DNA of 64,000 bases, from NCBI GenBank assembly GCA_964370645.1, contig CAYJJS010000006.1, positions 1 to 64,000 on the forward strand, in the 5' to 3' direction. The stretch comes from CAMQRS01 sp964370645 (GTDB lineage Bacteria; Bacillota_I; Bacilli_A; Erysipelotrichales; Erysipelotrichaceae). The number at the start of each line of letters is the position of its first letter. The stretch's first letter is position 1. Both the position numbers and the translations under genes were made by a program. The notes below the pieces were generated by a model that saw only the letters and a list, made by a program, of their open reading frames with translations, had not been told where the DNA came from and searched no databases. Shown here piece after piece: positions 25,685 to 36,400 of this stretch.

Positions 25685-28600
25685 TTATTTTTTAGCTACA
25701 TATTTTTTTCTTAATACAAGCGCTAGTCCTGACATTAAGATTAAGAATAAGTATGCTGCTACATTTGTAGAATCTCCTGTACCAGGTGCTGTTGGTGTTT
25801 CTGGCGTAGTTGGTTGCTCAGGTTGTGTTGTTTCTGCTGCTACAACTGCTGCAGTAGCAACATACACATTATTAGTAGTAACAACTTGTATAGTCATTTC
25901 ACCAACTGCTAATCCTGCAGTAAATGTAGGTGTAAGGTTAATTACGATACTTCCAGATACTGCATCATAATCCACTCCACTTGTTAATAATTGGTTATTT
26001 ACATAAACTCCCACTAAATCTGTCAACTCTCCATTTACAACTCTAGCTGAGAACACTTGTCCTTGTACAACTTGTGTATCTACTTCAATCTCAGTATTAT
26101 CATTAATTACTGGTTTACTTACTAATGTTGCTTTTGCTTCATTGATTGCATTTAATGCTGCATCTACTTGTTCTTGTGTTGCATTTGTGTTTGCTAATAC
26201 AAGTTCTGCATTATGAATTGCATTTTTAACATTTTGTGCAGTTTCTGTTGTCATGAAGTCTAAGTTCATTGCTTTCACTGTATCTATTGTAGTAGATAAA
26301 GCAGTTTTGTCTACTCCTACTACTAAGTTGTTGTAAGCATCTACTAATGCTGTTTTTGCATCATTCACTTGTACTTCCGTTGCGTCATCATTTGCAACAA
26401 CCGCTTTCGCTGCATCCATAGCTGTTGTAAATACTGCTAAAGACTCTGGTGTGTATACCCCTTGTAAGTTGCTGTATGCATCAATTGTACTTTGTAGGTC
26501 TGTTTTATCAACAATTTCATACAACTGTTGTGTAGCTGTAGTAATCGCTGATACAGCCTCTCTAATCGCATTTGTATCTGCACTTTGTACATCTACTAAT
26601 GCTTGTGCACTTGCAATTGTGTTTTCTAAGTTTGTAAGTTGTGCTGGTCTAATATTTCCAGCTGCCTTAGCATCTGCAAGTGTTTGATTTGCATCCGCAA
26701 TGAATTCTTTTAATGTATCCATTAACGCACTTACATCATCACTTAAAGCTTGGTATTGATCCGCTAAATCAATAATTGCATTATTTACCTCTTCTTGAGA
26801 AGCTACAGCATAACCTTTATCTACGATAATTTGTGCTGCTTCTAATGAAGCTTTCATAGCCGCAAATTCTTCTTCAGTATGGTTTGTTTCTAATGCTTCA
26901 TATTGAGTAATTGTATCACTTAATTGTGTAATTAAAGCTTCGCTAGCTCTCACTACTAACGCATCCATAGCTGTAGACAAAGTTGCTTTTGCAGCTTCTT
27001 TATCTGCATCTGTAGCACTCATGTATGCACTTCTTGCTGCAACAAATGCATCCCATGTTGCTTGTGTATAAGTAGTTGCTGCATCTGTAGCGTTAAAGAT
27101 TGCATCCACTTCCATCATAAATTCATCGTCTGGTAATTCTTGTTTTTGTCCATAGAAGTTAAGTTCTGCAATTGATGCATATAAGTTTCCAGTTCCACCC
27201 AATGATTCAATTGCGATAAATCTTACATATCTAGCTTCTACTGCATCAAATTTTACTTCTTTTGCTACATTTGGACTTGTTAAAGATGCTCCATCATGTT
27301 CGAAGTATCCTTCTACAATTGGTGTAAACACTTTATCTGTGCCTTCATCACTACTTACCTCAACACGGTAATGTGTAATGTGTCCGTTTGTACTATTTTG
27401 ACGTGGTAACATATCTACTTGCTCTAGATCGTATACACCACCTAAATCAATCGTCACATATTGTGGTAACACATAATCACTATAGTAATTTGAATGCCAC
27501 ACTGTGTTGATATCACCATCAATAGCAAATGATGCATCTTCTTTTTCTGATGCTGACATACTTGATTCGTCATAGCGCAATAATCCACTTTGAGGGATTA
27601 AGTGAGTACTTGTTTCTTTGCTATCATCTGATCCTTTAAATACTAACTCACTCATTGCTTGTGCAATATCTACAGTCGCAGTATTAATTGTTTCTTGTGT
27701 TGCAGTGTTTGCTGCTAATTCACTTTGAATTGCTTCAATTAATGTTGCTACAGCTGCATACGAGTCTGCTGTATATAAATTTTCATGTAATGCTTCAAAA
27801 CTTGCAATATTTTCTAATAGTTGTGTAGTATTCAATCCACCTTCTACTACGAAGTTTGTTTGTGTACTGAAACTTCCATCTTCAGATGTTGCAGTCAATG
27901 TTACTTCTCCAGGAGTTAAACATTGTACTGTATATACATATGCTGTTGGAGTAGGTACTTTAATTACTTTCGCGATTGATTCATCACTACTTGTGATTTC
28001 ATAGAATGGAATTGAAGCATTTGATGGTAATACGTTTGCTTTAACTTGAACAATATCACCAACATATCCTACATATGTGTTATCTGCATCAAATTCAATA
28101 CCTGTCGCTACAACCGCATCATCCACAATGAATTCAATTTCATGAATCGATAGCATACGGTTTGTTTCATCTCCAGTTGCTGTTCCTGTAACTTCACCAT
28201 TAGTTGTCAACGGTGTAATCGCTACACTGTCTAATCCTTCAGTTGCTTCTGCTGGAACACTAAATTCGAAGATTTCTTGTGAACTAGTGAATGTACCTAA
28301 GTCGTATTCTACATCTCCTTTATAACCTTTTGCACTAATGCTTGTAATAGATCCATTACCTGCTGCACGGTTATACACTTTAATGGTTTTAATATTTGGT
28401 TGTGCTTGTGCAAACTCAAACGTCATAGTTGTTGGAACTTTTACTTCTGCTGCAATATCTGTTCCTGCAAAATACCATTTGAACTCTGCTAATGCACCTT
28501 TATCTCCATCAAATAATAAATCTTCCCAATTTGCTTGTTGCCACAAATCTTCACCTGGAATATTTTCTTTTACATCGTTAGAGAATGTGATTGTTTCAAT

Positions 28601-31600
28601 ATCATTTTGAGATAAAATATTTTCTGTTTCAGGCGCTGTTGGTACATCTGTCACATCGATAATTGCATCCGTTGTTGACATATCTTGTCCAACAAGTGTT
28701 GCTCTTGATGCTTGAACATCCCAAACGAAGTCTTTTGTAGCTTTAATTGTTACACTACCTAATTTCGTCGTTCCATTAATTAATGGTTGCTCTCCAATGT
28801 TTGTAAATACTAAGTAGTTATCTACTGCACCATTGTTGTGTAGTCTTGTTTTTGAGAAGTTTCTCATAAACATACTTGCTTGTGATGAAAGACCAAAGTT
28901 AGTAATTTCATAACGATCTGTATCCACTGGCATTTCTATACTAAATGCATTTACATTTTTAAGTCCAATACCATAGTAATCGATAGTTACTGTATCTCCA
29001 GCTTTAATATCTGTTTTTGAAGGAATCATTTGAACTTTACCTTCTACACCTTCAGCTGCTGATGTCACTGGTGTTCCTAATAATCTTGCAATATAAGAAA
29101 CATCAAATGCATCAATTATATCATTGTTATCAATATTACCAAGTGCTGAGTATTCCCAGTCATTGTCTGAAGGAATCAATCCAACATAGTTTTCGTAGAA
29201 CGTTAAATCATTATCATCCACAGAACCTGAGTTATTTACATCTCCTACTACCCAAGCATCTGTTCCATCTTTTTTGTATGTTGTAATTTCAGATGCCGAG
29301 AAGAATCCACCAGAAGATTGCACGACACCAATTTGAATGTATCTTGCTTTGTATCCTGATAAATCTACTTCTTTAATATCTAATACATCCATATCACTTG
29401 TGTTGTATGTCCATGCATCTTCCGCAGCTCCATCCCAAGCTAATGTGTAGTTAATACCATCTAAACTTACATAAATGTTTGCTCTAGTTACTGCACCATT
29501 TCCTTTGTTATCCATACGAGGTTGAATAGCAATTTTATCTAATTGATACGCAGCACCTAAATCTAATGTCATTCTTTGATCTTCGCTCACTGCACCTGTT
29601 GAGTGGAACATTGTGTTTTGATCGTAATCAAATGCATTGTCAACAGATCCCCATGTATCACCATAAGGCCAATCCACAGTAATGTTTTCTGGCACATTAC
29701 GGAATGGGTTATCATCTGTTTGTACAGTAATCATTTCAGACCAATTTGAATAGTTACCATTATCTGCAACCATACGAACACGGTAAGTGTGATCTGTTAA
29801 GAATTCGATTCCACTTTGTGTATACGTAGTTTGTTTAACATTTCTATAGACTGATCCATCTACTTCAATATCATAACTCACTGCATCACTCACTGCATCC
29901 CAGTTTACAGTAATGTAGTCATCACTTTTGTCACTAGCTACTAGTCCTGTTGGTACTGTTAAACTTTCATTTAATACATCTTCTCCTAAGTCTTGTGTAT
30001 TTTCAAAACCAGCAATAACTACTGTGTAATCATACGCAGTAATATCTATTTTTTCAGTAGATTTCACATATAATTTAGGAGCTGTTGTTTCAGTTGTAGT
30101 TGCATATGAACTATCTGCAGATGCATAATCTTGTACAAAGATTGCAGGTGTAGGATTGTAGAAGTATACATTTCCTTCTGCAGCATCATATTCTTCTTGC
30201 GTTTCTACTTTTGTAAATGTTACAGCTTCTCCTTTAACTGTTCCACTAACACCTGTTGGCTCTTTTGAAACATTCACAATAAATTCATTTGAACGTTCTT
30301 TCACCATACCTGTGTAAGTACCAATTGCTTTTGCTGCACTTAATGTTGCATTATCTCCATCCACTACAGAAGTAATCAATGTAGTTGTTGATGCTCCACC
30401 TAATGTTTTTCCATCATCTTCATATGTATCGAATTGTGTAGATCCATGAGGATAGAATTCAACGATTCTTTGACTTCTGTCTAATCCATCTGTATTTGTT
30501 GCTGTGATTGCTTCTGGGTTGTTGTTTTCAGGATACATTGGAATAATTGCTCCATTTTTCACAAATAAAGGTAATTTCCAAATTGGTGCATCAAATGAGT
30601 TTAAGATTTGACCTCCTCTATATTGTTCTCCTGTAAAGTAATCGATCCAAACATCACTTGTAGATGGTAAGTAAATATCATTACGAATATCATTACCTTC
30701 TGCATCCATAGCAGTGTTTTGGTAAATAGGTGCTACTAAGAAATTATCTCCCCACATGTATTGATACTGTGTTGCTGTTCCTAATGTATATGCATTTTCT
30801 TCTTCCAAGAACATTGCTCTTAACATTGGTAATCCACCTTCTGCAGTTGCTTCGTGTGAAATCGTATTAATGTAAGGCATTAATTCTGCTTTTAATTTTA
30901 AGTATGCTCTATTGATATCAGCACCTTCCATTGCTCCATCTAATGCCCATGGTGATTTTTGGTTCGAACCCCAACCATCCATATCTAACATATATGTTGT
31001 GAAGGCTTTCCATTGGAAGTCACGAATCCAAATTTCTTCATTTTGACCACCAAAGATTCCATCCATGTCACTACCAATATTTGGTTGTCCTGACAATCCT
31101 GTACCAATGTATGTTGGAATGTGGAAACGAATGTACTCCCATTGTCCTCCAGATTGATCTCCTGACCAGATTCCACCATAACGTTGTGTTCCTGCCCATC
31201 CATCTAATGTAACAATGTTTGGTTTCATTCCTGATTTTGTAGCAATTGCATCGTATGCAACACTTACTCCATTTAATGCAAATGAATAACCAGGTCCTAC
31301 CCAAGCAACGTCTGTCTTAACAGAAGTTACTCCTGCTTCTACCTCTTTATAAATGTCACGCTCACCTTTTTGTGGGTTCGCAGGGTTTGCAGGCCACAAG
31401 TTCGATTGTGTCCATAATCCTGTTTGAATACCATTGTCTAATGCGTAATTCGCAAAATCAGCAAGGTTTTCAATATCTCCATCTAAAGATGTACTTTGAC
31501 CATATCCACAACCATATCCATCATTTGGTAAGAACCATCCAAATGGCATATCGTATTCTTTATGATCTTCGATAATTTGTTGTGCTGTACTTTCAGCATC

Positions 31601-32623
31601 ACCTAATAATGTTTCTTTTTCACCACCATTGTCTGATTGTGATTCCTTATACCATTTTGTACCTAATTGTACCGCTCCCCAAGTACCTTCATCTACTTCT
31701 AACCAATAATCACGATTATAGCAGTTTAAGTGCCCTAAATATGAAGCGTACTCTGGTAATTCTACTGGTTTTCCAGTGAATTCATAGTATCCTTCTAAAA
31801 TTTCTTCTGCTCCATCACCTACAAAGTAATAAGCATCGAATCTTTTTTCATTGTGTGTCGTTGTTACTACACCATCCGTTTCAGAACCGAAATCATATTC
31901 TCCTGGTTTCCAAGTATGTCTTACAACCCCATAACCATCCGTTGACCAATAAAACGGATTTGGACTTGCAACTCCTTTATCTACCCAGTTGTTTGTATTT
32001 ACAATCTGAATAACTTCACCCTTATGAGAGAAGCGCCCATTTTGCGTTCCACCCCCATAGAAATATTCTTCAGCATCTGTTTTTAATGTTTGCACAGTGC
32101 TTCCAGATTTATATTTTAATGGTGCTGATTCTTCCCACACAATCTCACCATTTGGTTTTGTTACTTTAATTAGTGACTCTAATTTATCAATTGTAATTAC
32201 TACATCAGCAGTAGAGATAGTAATCATTTCTGCAGTTTCTTCAAGGATAGGATCAATATTGTACTCTTGTTCATAAGTATCATCCTCTTTTGCTCGAATT
32301 GTTGCAGTATGATCTCCACTGTTTGGATCAGGATCGTTTTTAAATTCTTCTCCTTCCGGTGCCATATACAATCTAAAAACATCTGCATTTAAAAATGTAA
32401 AACGAATTTTTTCATTCGCTGTCGTTGTTAGGTCTATTTCATTACCATTTTTAGACACAGAAGCGATAGGTGCAATATATGTATACCCTTCAGAATCTGT
32501 TAAAACGCGTTCTGTCGCTTCTTCATTAGCATGAACGCTCACTGTTGCTGGTGTAATCGTTGAAAAAATCATCATTGCAGATAATAATCCAACACCAACT
32601 TTACGATTTAATTTTTTATTCAT
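25685..32623 (-). CDS. Giant modular GH31 glycosidase, cell-wall anchored; possible alpha-N-acetylgalactosaminidase
   Basis: Exported enzyme of 2312 residues. Signal peptide about 1-32. GH31 N-terminal beta domain and (beta/alpha)8 barrel span about 40-780, with likely nucleophile Asp438 in SVKTDVAW and acid/base Asp489 in IWSGDQSG. The stretch PEYASYLGHLNCYNRDYW and the overall architecture resemble the enterococcal Nag31-type (GH31_18) enzymes acting on alpha-GalNAc; substrate is tentative. Then FN3 (about 888-970), F5/8C (975-1117), dockerin-like repeats with GDVNNSGSVDDNDL and GNIDNNDIIDAFDV (1125-1185), cohesin-like domain (1192-1328), a galactose-binding-like region (1335-1500), Big_2 (1503-1595), FIVAR, second F5/8C (1673-1827), several FIVARs (1830-2170). 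The C-terminus has PGTGD (2280-2284), a hydrophobic helix and RKK, a variant sortase signal. Suited to host mucin glycans. Confidence 0.94.
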   Translation of the reverse strand: MNKKLNRKVGVGLLSAMMIFSTITPATVSVHANEEATERVLTDSEGYTYIAPIASVSKNGNEIDLTTTANEKIRFTFLNADVFRLYMAPEGEEFKNDPDPNSGDHTATIRAKEDDTYEQEYNIDPILEETAEMITISTADVVITIDKLESLIKVTKPNGEIVWEESAPLKYKSGSTVQTLKTDAEEYFYGGGTQNGRFSHKGEVIQIVNTNNWVDKGVASPNPFYWSTDGYGVVRHTWKPGEYDFGSETDGVVTTTHNEKRFDAYYFVGDGAEEILEGYYEFTGKPVELPEYASYLGHLNCYNRDYWLEVDEGTWGAVQLGTKWYKESQSDNGGEKETLLGDAESTAQQIIEDHKEYDMPFGWFLPNDGYGCGYGQSTSLDGDIENLADFANYALDNGIQTGLWTQSNLWPANPANPQKGERDIYKEVEAGVTSVKTDVAWVGPGYSFALNGVSVAYDAIATKSGMKPNIVTLDGWAGTQRYGGIWSGDQSGGQWEYIRFHIPTYIGTGLSGQPNIGSDMDGIFGGQNEEIWIRDFQWKAFTTYMLDMDGWGSNQKSPWALDGAMEGADINRAYLKLKAELMPYINTISHEATAEGGLPMLRAMFLEEENAYTLGTATQYQYMWGDNFLVAPIYQNTAMDAEGNDIRNDIYLPSTSDVWIDYFTGEQYRGGQILNSFDAPIWKLPLFVKNGAIIPMYPENNNPEAITATNTDGLDRSQRIVEFYPHGSTQFDTYEDDGKTLGGASTTTLITSVVDGDNATLSAAKAIGTYTGMVKERSNEFIVNVSKEPTGVSGTVKGEAVTFTKVETQEEYDAAEGNVYFYNPTPAIFVQDYASADSSYATTTETTAPKLYVKSTEKIDITAYDYTVVIAGFENTQDLGEDVLNESLTVPTGLVASDKSDDYITVNWDAVSDAVSYDIEVDGSVYRNVKQTTYTQSGIEFLTDHTYRVRMVADNGNYSNWSEMITVQTDDNPFRNVPENITVDWPYGDTWGSVDNAFDYDQNTMFHSTGAVSEDQRMTLDLGAAYQLDKIAIQPRMDNKGNGAVTRANIYVSLDGINYTLAWDGAAEDAWTYNTSDMDVLDIKEVDLSGYKARYIQIGVVQSSGGFFSASEITTYKKDGTDAWVVGDVNNSGSVDDNDLTFYENYVGLIPSDNDWEYSALGNIDNNDIIDAFDVSYIARLLGTPVTSAAEGVEGKVQMIPSKTDIKAGDTVTIDYYGIGLKNVNAFSIEMPVDTDRYEITNFGLSSQASMFMRNFSKTRLHNNGAVDNYLVFTNIGEQPLINGTTKLGSVTIKATKDFVWDVQASRATLVGQDMSTTDAIIDVTDVPTAPETENILSQNDIETITFSNDVKENIPGEDLWQQANWEDLLFDGDKGALAEFKWYFAGTDIAAEVKVPTTMTFEFAQAQPNIKTIKVYNRAAGNGSITSISAKGYKGDVEYDLGTFTSSQEIFEFSVPAEATEGLDSVAITPLTTNGEVTGTATGDETNRMLSIHEIEFIVDDAVVATGIEFDADNTYVGYVGDIVQVKANVLPSNASIPFYEITSSDESIAKVIKVPTPTAYVYTVQCLTPGEVTLTATSEDGSFSTQTNFVVEGGLNTTQLLENIASFEALHENLYTADSYAAVATLIEAIQSELAANTATQETINTATVDIAQAMSELVFKGSDDSKETSTHLIPQSGLLRYDESSMSASEKEDASFAIDGDINTVWHSNYYSDYVLPQYVTIDLGGVYDLEQVDMLPRQNSTNGHITHYRVEVSSDEGTDKVFTPIVEGYFEHDGASLTSPNVAKEVKFDAVEARYVRFIAIESLGGTGNLYASIAELNFYGQKQELPDDEFMMEVDAIFNATDAATTYTQATWDAFVAARSAYMSATDADKEAAKATLSTAMDALVVRASEALITQLSDTITQYEALETNHTEEEFAAMKASLEAAQIIVDKGYAVASQEEVNNAIIDLADQYQALSDDVSALMDTLKEFIADANQTLADAKAAGNIRPAQLTNLENTIASAQALVDVQSADTNAIREAVSAITTATQQLYEIVDKTDLQSTIDAYSNLQGVYTPESLAVFTTAMDAAKAVVANDDATEVQVNDAKTALVDAYNNLVVGVDKTALSTTIDTVKAMNLDFMTTETAQNVKNAIHNAELVLANTNATQEQVDAALNAINEAKATLVSKPVINDNTEIEVDTQVVQGQVFSARVVNGELTDLVGVYVNNQLLTSGVDYDAVSGSIVINLTPTFTAGLAVGEMTIQVVTTNNVYVATAAVVAAETTQPEQPTTPETPTAPGTGDSTNVAAYLFLILMSGLALVLRKKYVAKK

Positions 32624-32860
32624 CTTTCTTTCCCTTTCTATTTGTAATAATCTTTACATCCCCTTATATTTTCTTACATCCCCCCTCTTTATTTTTACTT
32701 GCATTTTGCAATGTAAAATAGCAAATAAAATACTATAAACAAAGTAAGTACTTTACTTATAGTATTTCACTTACCTCTTCACCTATTTATATACTCTCCC
32801 CTAATTCATATATGCATATACTTTCAATATAATTGTAAGCCCTAACACTTACGATTATCA
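32624..32860. promoter_or_regulatory. Upstream region of the GH31 gene with a long imperfect palindrome
   Basis: No gene here. At 32730-32765 two 17-base arms (ATACTATAAACAAAGTA and TACTTTACTTATAGTAT) form an inverted repeat matching at 15 of 17 positions with a two-base centre. It lies about 105 bases before the GH31 start. Read on the minus strand it is followed by TTTTATTT. It may be an operator or an mRNA hairpin. I found no convincing -35/-10 pair. Confidence 0.5.
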
Positions 32861-32863
32861 CAT

Positions 32864-32892
32864 AAAAAAAGACAAATAGCTTTGTCTTTTTT
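32864..32892 (-). terminator. Terminator of the HAD-pth-mfd-spoVT unit
   Basis: Minus strand AAAAAAGACAAA, loop GCTA, TTTGTCTTTTTTT, 35 bases after the spoVT stop. Confidence 0.92.
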
Positions 32893-32926
32893 AGTTATAG
32901 TGTTGTACTTTTAAATATCCTTTTTG

Positions 32927-33421
32927 TCAATTGCATTGTTGCGCTACTACATGTACCAATAACTTCAATTGCTCCATCTCTTGTTCTTCATATATCTTAT
33001 CTTTGAATACTACAATAAAACATCCGAAGTGCTCTCCATCTCTAATTATTGGACAAATATACCCATTGAAAAAAGAATCATCTTGATTATATATTTTTTG
33101 GTTGGTGAAACGCGTCATTGTATGTGTTTGTTTACACTTATGATGGAATGTATCATTTAAATTAATGTTTTTTTCTTGCAAATAAAATTCACTAGTCATA
33201 AATACATCACTTTTATAAATTTTTTTTAAGGTTTCACATACTGTATGAATCAATGAATAATTTGCGATACTATCATCATGTTTTCGAATACATATACAAT
33301 TACCTTCTACATACATTTCAATATTATCACCTTCAACCATTTTAAAACGTTTTCGAATTTCTTTAGGAATAACTAACCTACCTAAGCTATCCAATTTTCT
33401 TGTAATTCCTGTTTCTTTCAT
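32927..33421 (-). CDS. spoVT: Stage V sporulation regulator SpoVT (AbrB/GAF)
   Basis: Transcription regulator active in the developing forespore in Bacillus. N-terminal swapped-hairpin AbrB domain (GITRKLDSLGRLVIPKEIRKRF, residues 3-24) is followed by a GAF-like C-terminal domain (about 55-164) with YICPIIRDGEHFGCFIVVF. Length 164 is near the Bacillus protein and much longer than AbrB itself, which lacks the GAF part. ATG 33421 has GAGGTG four bases upstream. Downstream of mfd by 51 bases, the same pth-mfd-spoVT order as in Bacillus, which supports the name. Confidence 0.93.
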   Translation of the reverse strand: MKETGITRKLDSLGRLVIPKEIRKRFKMVEGDNIEMYVEGNCICIRKHDDSIANYSLIHTVCETLKKIYKSDVFMTSEFYLQEKNINLNDTFHHKCKQTHTMTRFTNQKIYNQDDSFFNGYICPIIRDGEHFGCFIVVFKDKIYEEQEMEQLKLLVHVVAQQCN

Positions 33422-33472
33422 AATACACCTCAATAGTATTATGTCTTAATATTTCTTAATTATTCATTTAAA

Positions 33473-36400
33473 TTACAAATTTTCACATTTTGCTAAAAAA
33501 GTAATCATCTTCTTTAATGCCATTTTATGCATTGTGATTTTAACTTGAATCTTATTATTTTGATACGTAATTTGTAAATCTGTACTTGTTGTTGTAGCTA
33601 GTTGAAATAACTCCACTCCATCCACTGATTGTGAAAATTGTTTTGTGAATATTGCTTGTATTTGTTTTTTATCCTGCACAATACTTTCAATAATATCATC
33701 ACTCATAAATAAGTCTAATCTTTTTTTCTCAAACAATAAACTCACTTCATTTGGTAATTTTCCATGGGTGTCAATAATTTCTTGTTGTAATAAAAATAAA
33801 TCTTTCTTATTGTTACAAGCATCCAATCGTTGATACAAAGTTATTTTTTCATAATCTTCTGCATCGAACTGCTCTGGTATATACGCATCAACAATAACAT
33901 TGGCTGTTTTGCTTGTACTCTCTTCCTTTTGAACGATTTCACCTTTTGTTTCTTTAATAGCATCAGATAACATTTCCAAATACATATCCATTCCTACTGT
34001 ATCAATAAATCCAGCTTGTTTTTCCCCTAGCATATCTCCTGCACCACGTATTGTTAAATCGCGTAATGCTATTTTATAACCAGATCCTAATTTCGAAAAT
34101 TCTTTCATGGATTGCAGACGTTTGGTTGCAATTTCACTTAGAGAGGTATTTGCAGAATACATCAAATACGCATACGCAAGACGATCACTACGCCCGACTC
34201 TTCCTTTAATTTGATATAATTGCGATAAACCAAATCGATTGGCATCTTCTATCAAAATCGTATTTGCATTAGGAATATCAATTCCTGTTTCTATAATCGT
34301 TGTACAAACAAGTACCTGATATTCTTTATTTGTGAATTTAATCATCACATCTTCAATTTCTTCCTTACTCATTTGCCCATGCGCTACAGCAACATTCACA
34401 TGTTTGATTTGTTTCCTAATTTTTGTTGCAACATTGTATATTTCTTTTACATTATTATATAAATAGAACACCTGTCCATCGCGAGATAATTCTCTCTCTA
34501 TAACTTCTTTGATGAAAGACATATTTTTTTCAACCACATATGTCTGTACACTCATTCGATTGTTTGGTGGTGTGTGCAGTTGTGACAAGGCACGGACTCC
34601 AATTAAAGACATCTGCAATGTTCTAGGTATTGGTGTTGCACTCATGGATAAGACATCGATACTTTGTTTTAATTCCTTAATCTTTTCTTTATGTTCTACT
34701 CCAAAACGTTGCTCCTCATCAATAATCAATAAACCTAAATCTTTAAATTCTAATTGTTTTGAAAACAAACGATGTGTACCTATTAACATATCGATTTTAC
34801 CTTCTTTTAAATCTTCTTTTATTTGGTTGAACTCTTTTGTTGAAAGAAATCGATTTACTACTTTAATGCGTACTGGATAATTTGCAAAACGCTTTAGTGC
34901 AGTTTGAAAATGTTGTTGTGACAAAATAGTTGTTGGACATAGAAAACCTACTTGTTTATTATCTAAAATAGCTTTGAACGCAGCTACAAATGCAACTTCT
35001 GTTTTACCAAAACCAACATCTCCACAAAGTAAACGATCCATTGGTTGTAAACTTTCCATATCTTTTTTTATTTCTTTGATTGCTGTTTTCTGATCTTGTG
35101 TGGGTTCATATGCAAAATCCTCTTCAAACTGATGCATCATTGCATCATCTTTTGAATATGCATATCCGATATTTTGTTCTCTATGTGTATACAATTTGAC
35201 TAATCTTTGTGCCAATTGCTTCACATTTTCACTCACTTTGGCTTTCGTTTTTTCCCATTCTTTACTTCCCAAAGTATTTAATTTTACTGCTACACCTTCT
35301 TTTGATACAAATTTTCTTATCAATTTAAATTGTTCCACTGGGACTAATAATTCACTATCTCCTCGATAAATAATGTGTAAATAATCACGATGTATCCCAT
35401 TTCTTTCTTTCGTAATAATACCAACGTATTTACCAACACCATGTGTATTATGGACAATAAAATCGCCTATTTCTAATTCTAAATGATTGTGTAATACTTC
35501 TGCTTCTTTAAATTTATTACTGAACTTCGTTTTTCTATGTTCCACATTAAAAAGATCTTTACTTGTATACAAACAAACATTCTCATCTTCTATTTGAAAA
35601 CCTTCTATATATCCTTCGCTAATAAAATGTATATTTCCTATATTTTTATCTTGTATTTGATCCAAAATGTGTTTTATTTGTACTTTCTCATTTTTGTTTA
35701 CATCAATAAATATAGTATATATCAAAGATTTTTTACCTAAATTCTGTATTTTTTTATCTATACTCCCATTCTCAAAATAGATACTTTCCATATTTGACAA
35801 TACAGGTTTTGTAACATCGACAAATTGCTGTATATACATTGATTGTTTTTCATATTTGTGAATAGGATGCATTATTTCATATATATCACTACCTCTTTGC
35901 AATTGCATTTGTTCTTGAATATATGCAATATTTTCTTCAAATATACGCTTATATGTTTGCTCTACTTCTTCTTTACTACTTATTATAAGTTGTGCTCCTT
36001 TTGTATAATCAAAAAGATCGAATCGTTTTTCGCAATATGCATAGTATTTATTCAAATATCTCTCTTTCACATTACCTTCTAAAAGTAAAATATCTTGATG
36101 TAATTGATTGTATAATGTTTCACCACTATTTTTTTGCTTATTTTGTATTGCATGTATTATTTGCTCTTTTTGACTTTCAGCAAGTAAGAAATCACTAGCT
36201 GGTATAATATGAATTTCATTTATACTTTGTATTGTTCGTTTTGTTTCTATGTCAAAATAACGAATACTCTCAATCTCATCATCAAAAAATTCAATACGAA
36301 TTGGATGTTCATGATTCATTGAAAAGACATCAATGATACCACCACGACTTGCATATGTTAAAGGTTGGTCTATAAATCCTACCTTCGTATATCCTGCTTC

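Noticed and set aside
20400..32900. Mobile element borders around the surface island
   Set aside because: No transposase, integrase, tRNA gene or flanking direct repeats were found, so no mobile element is annotated.
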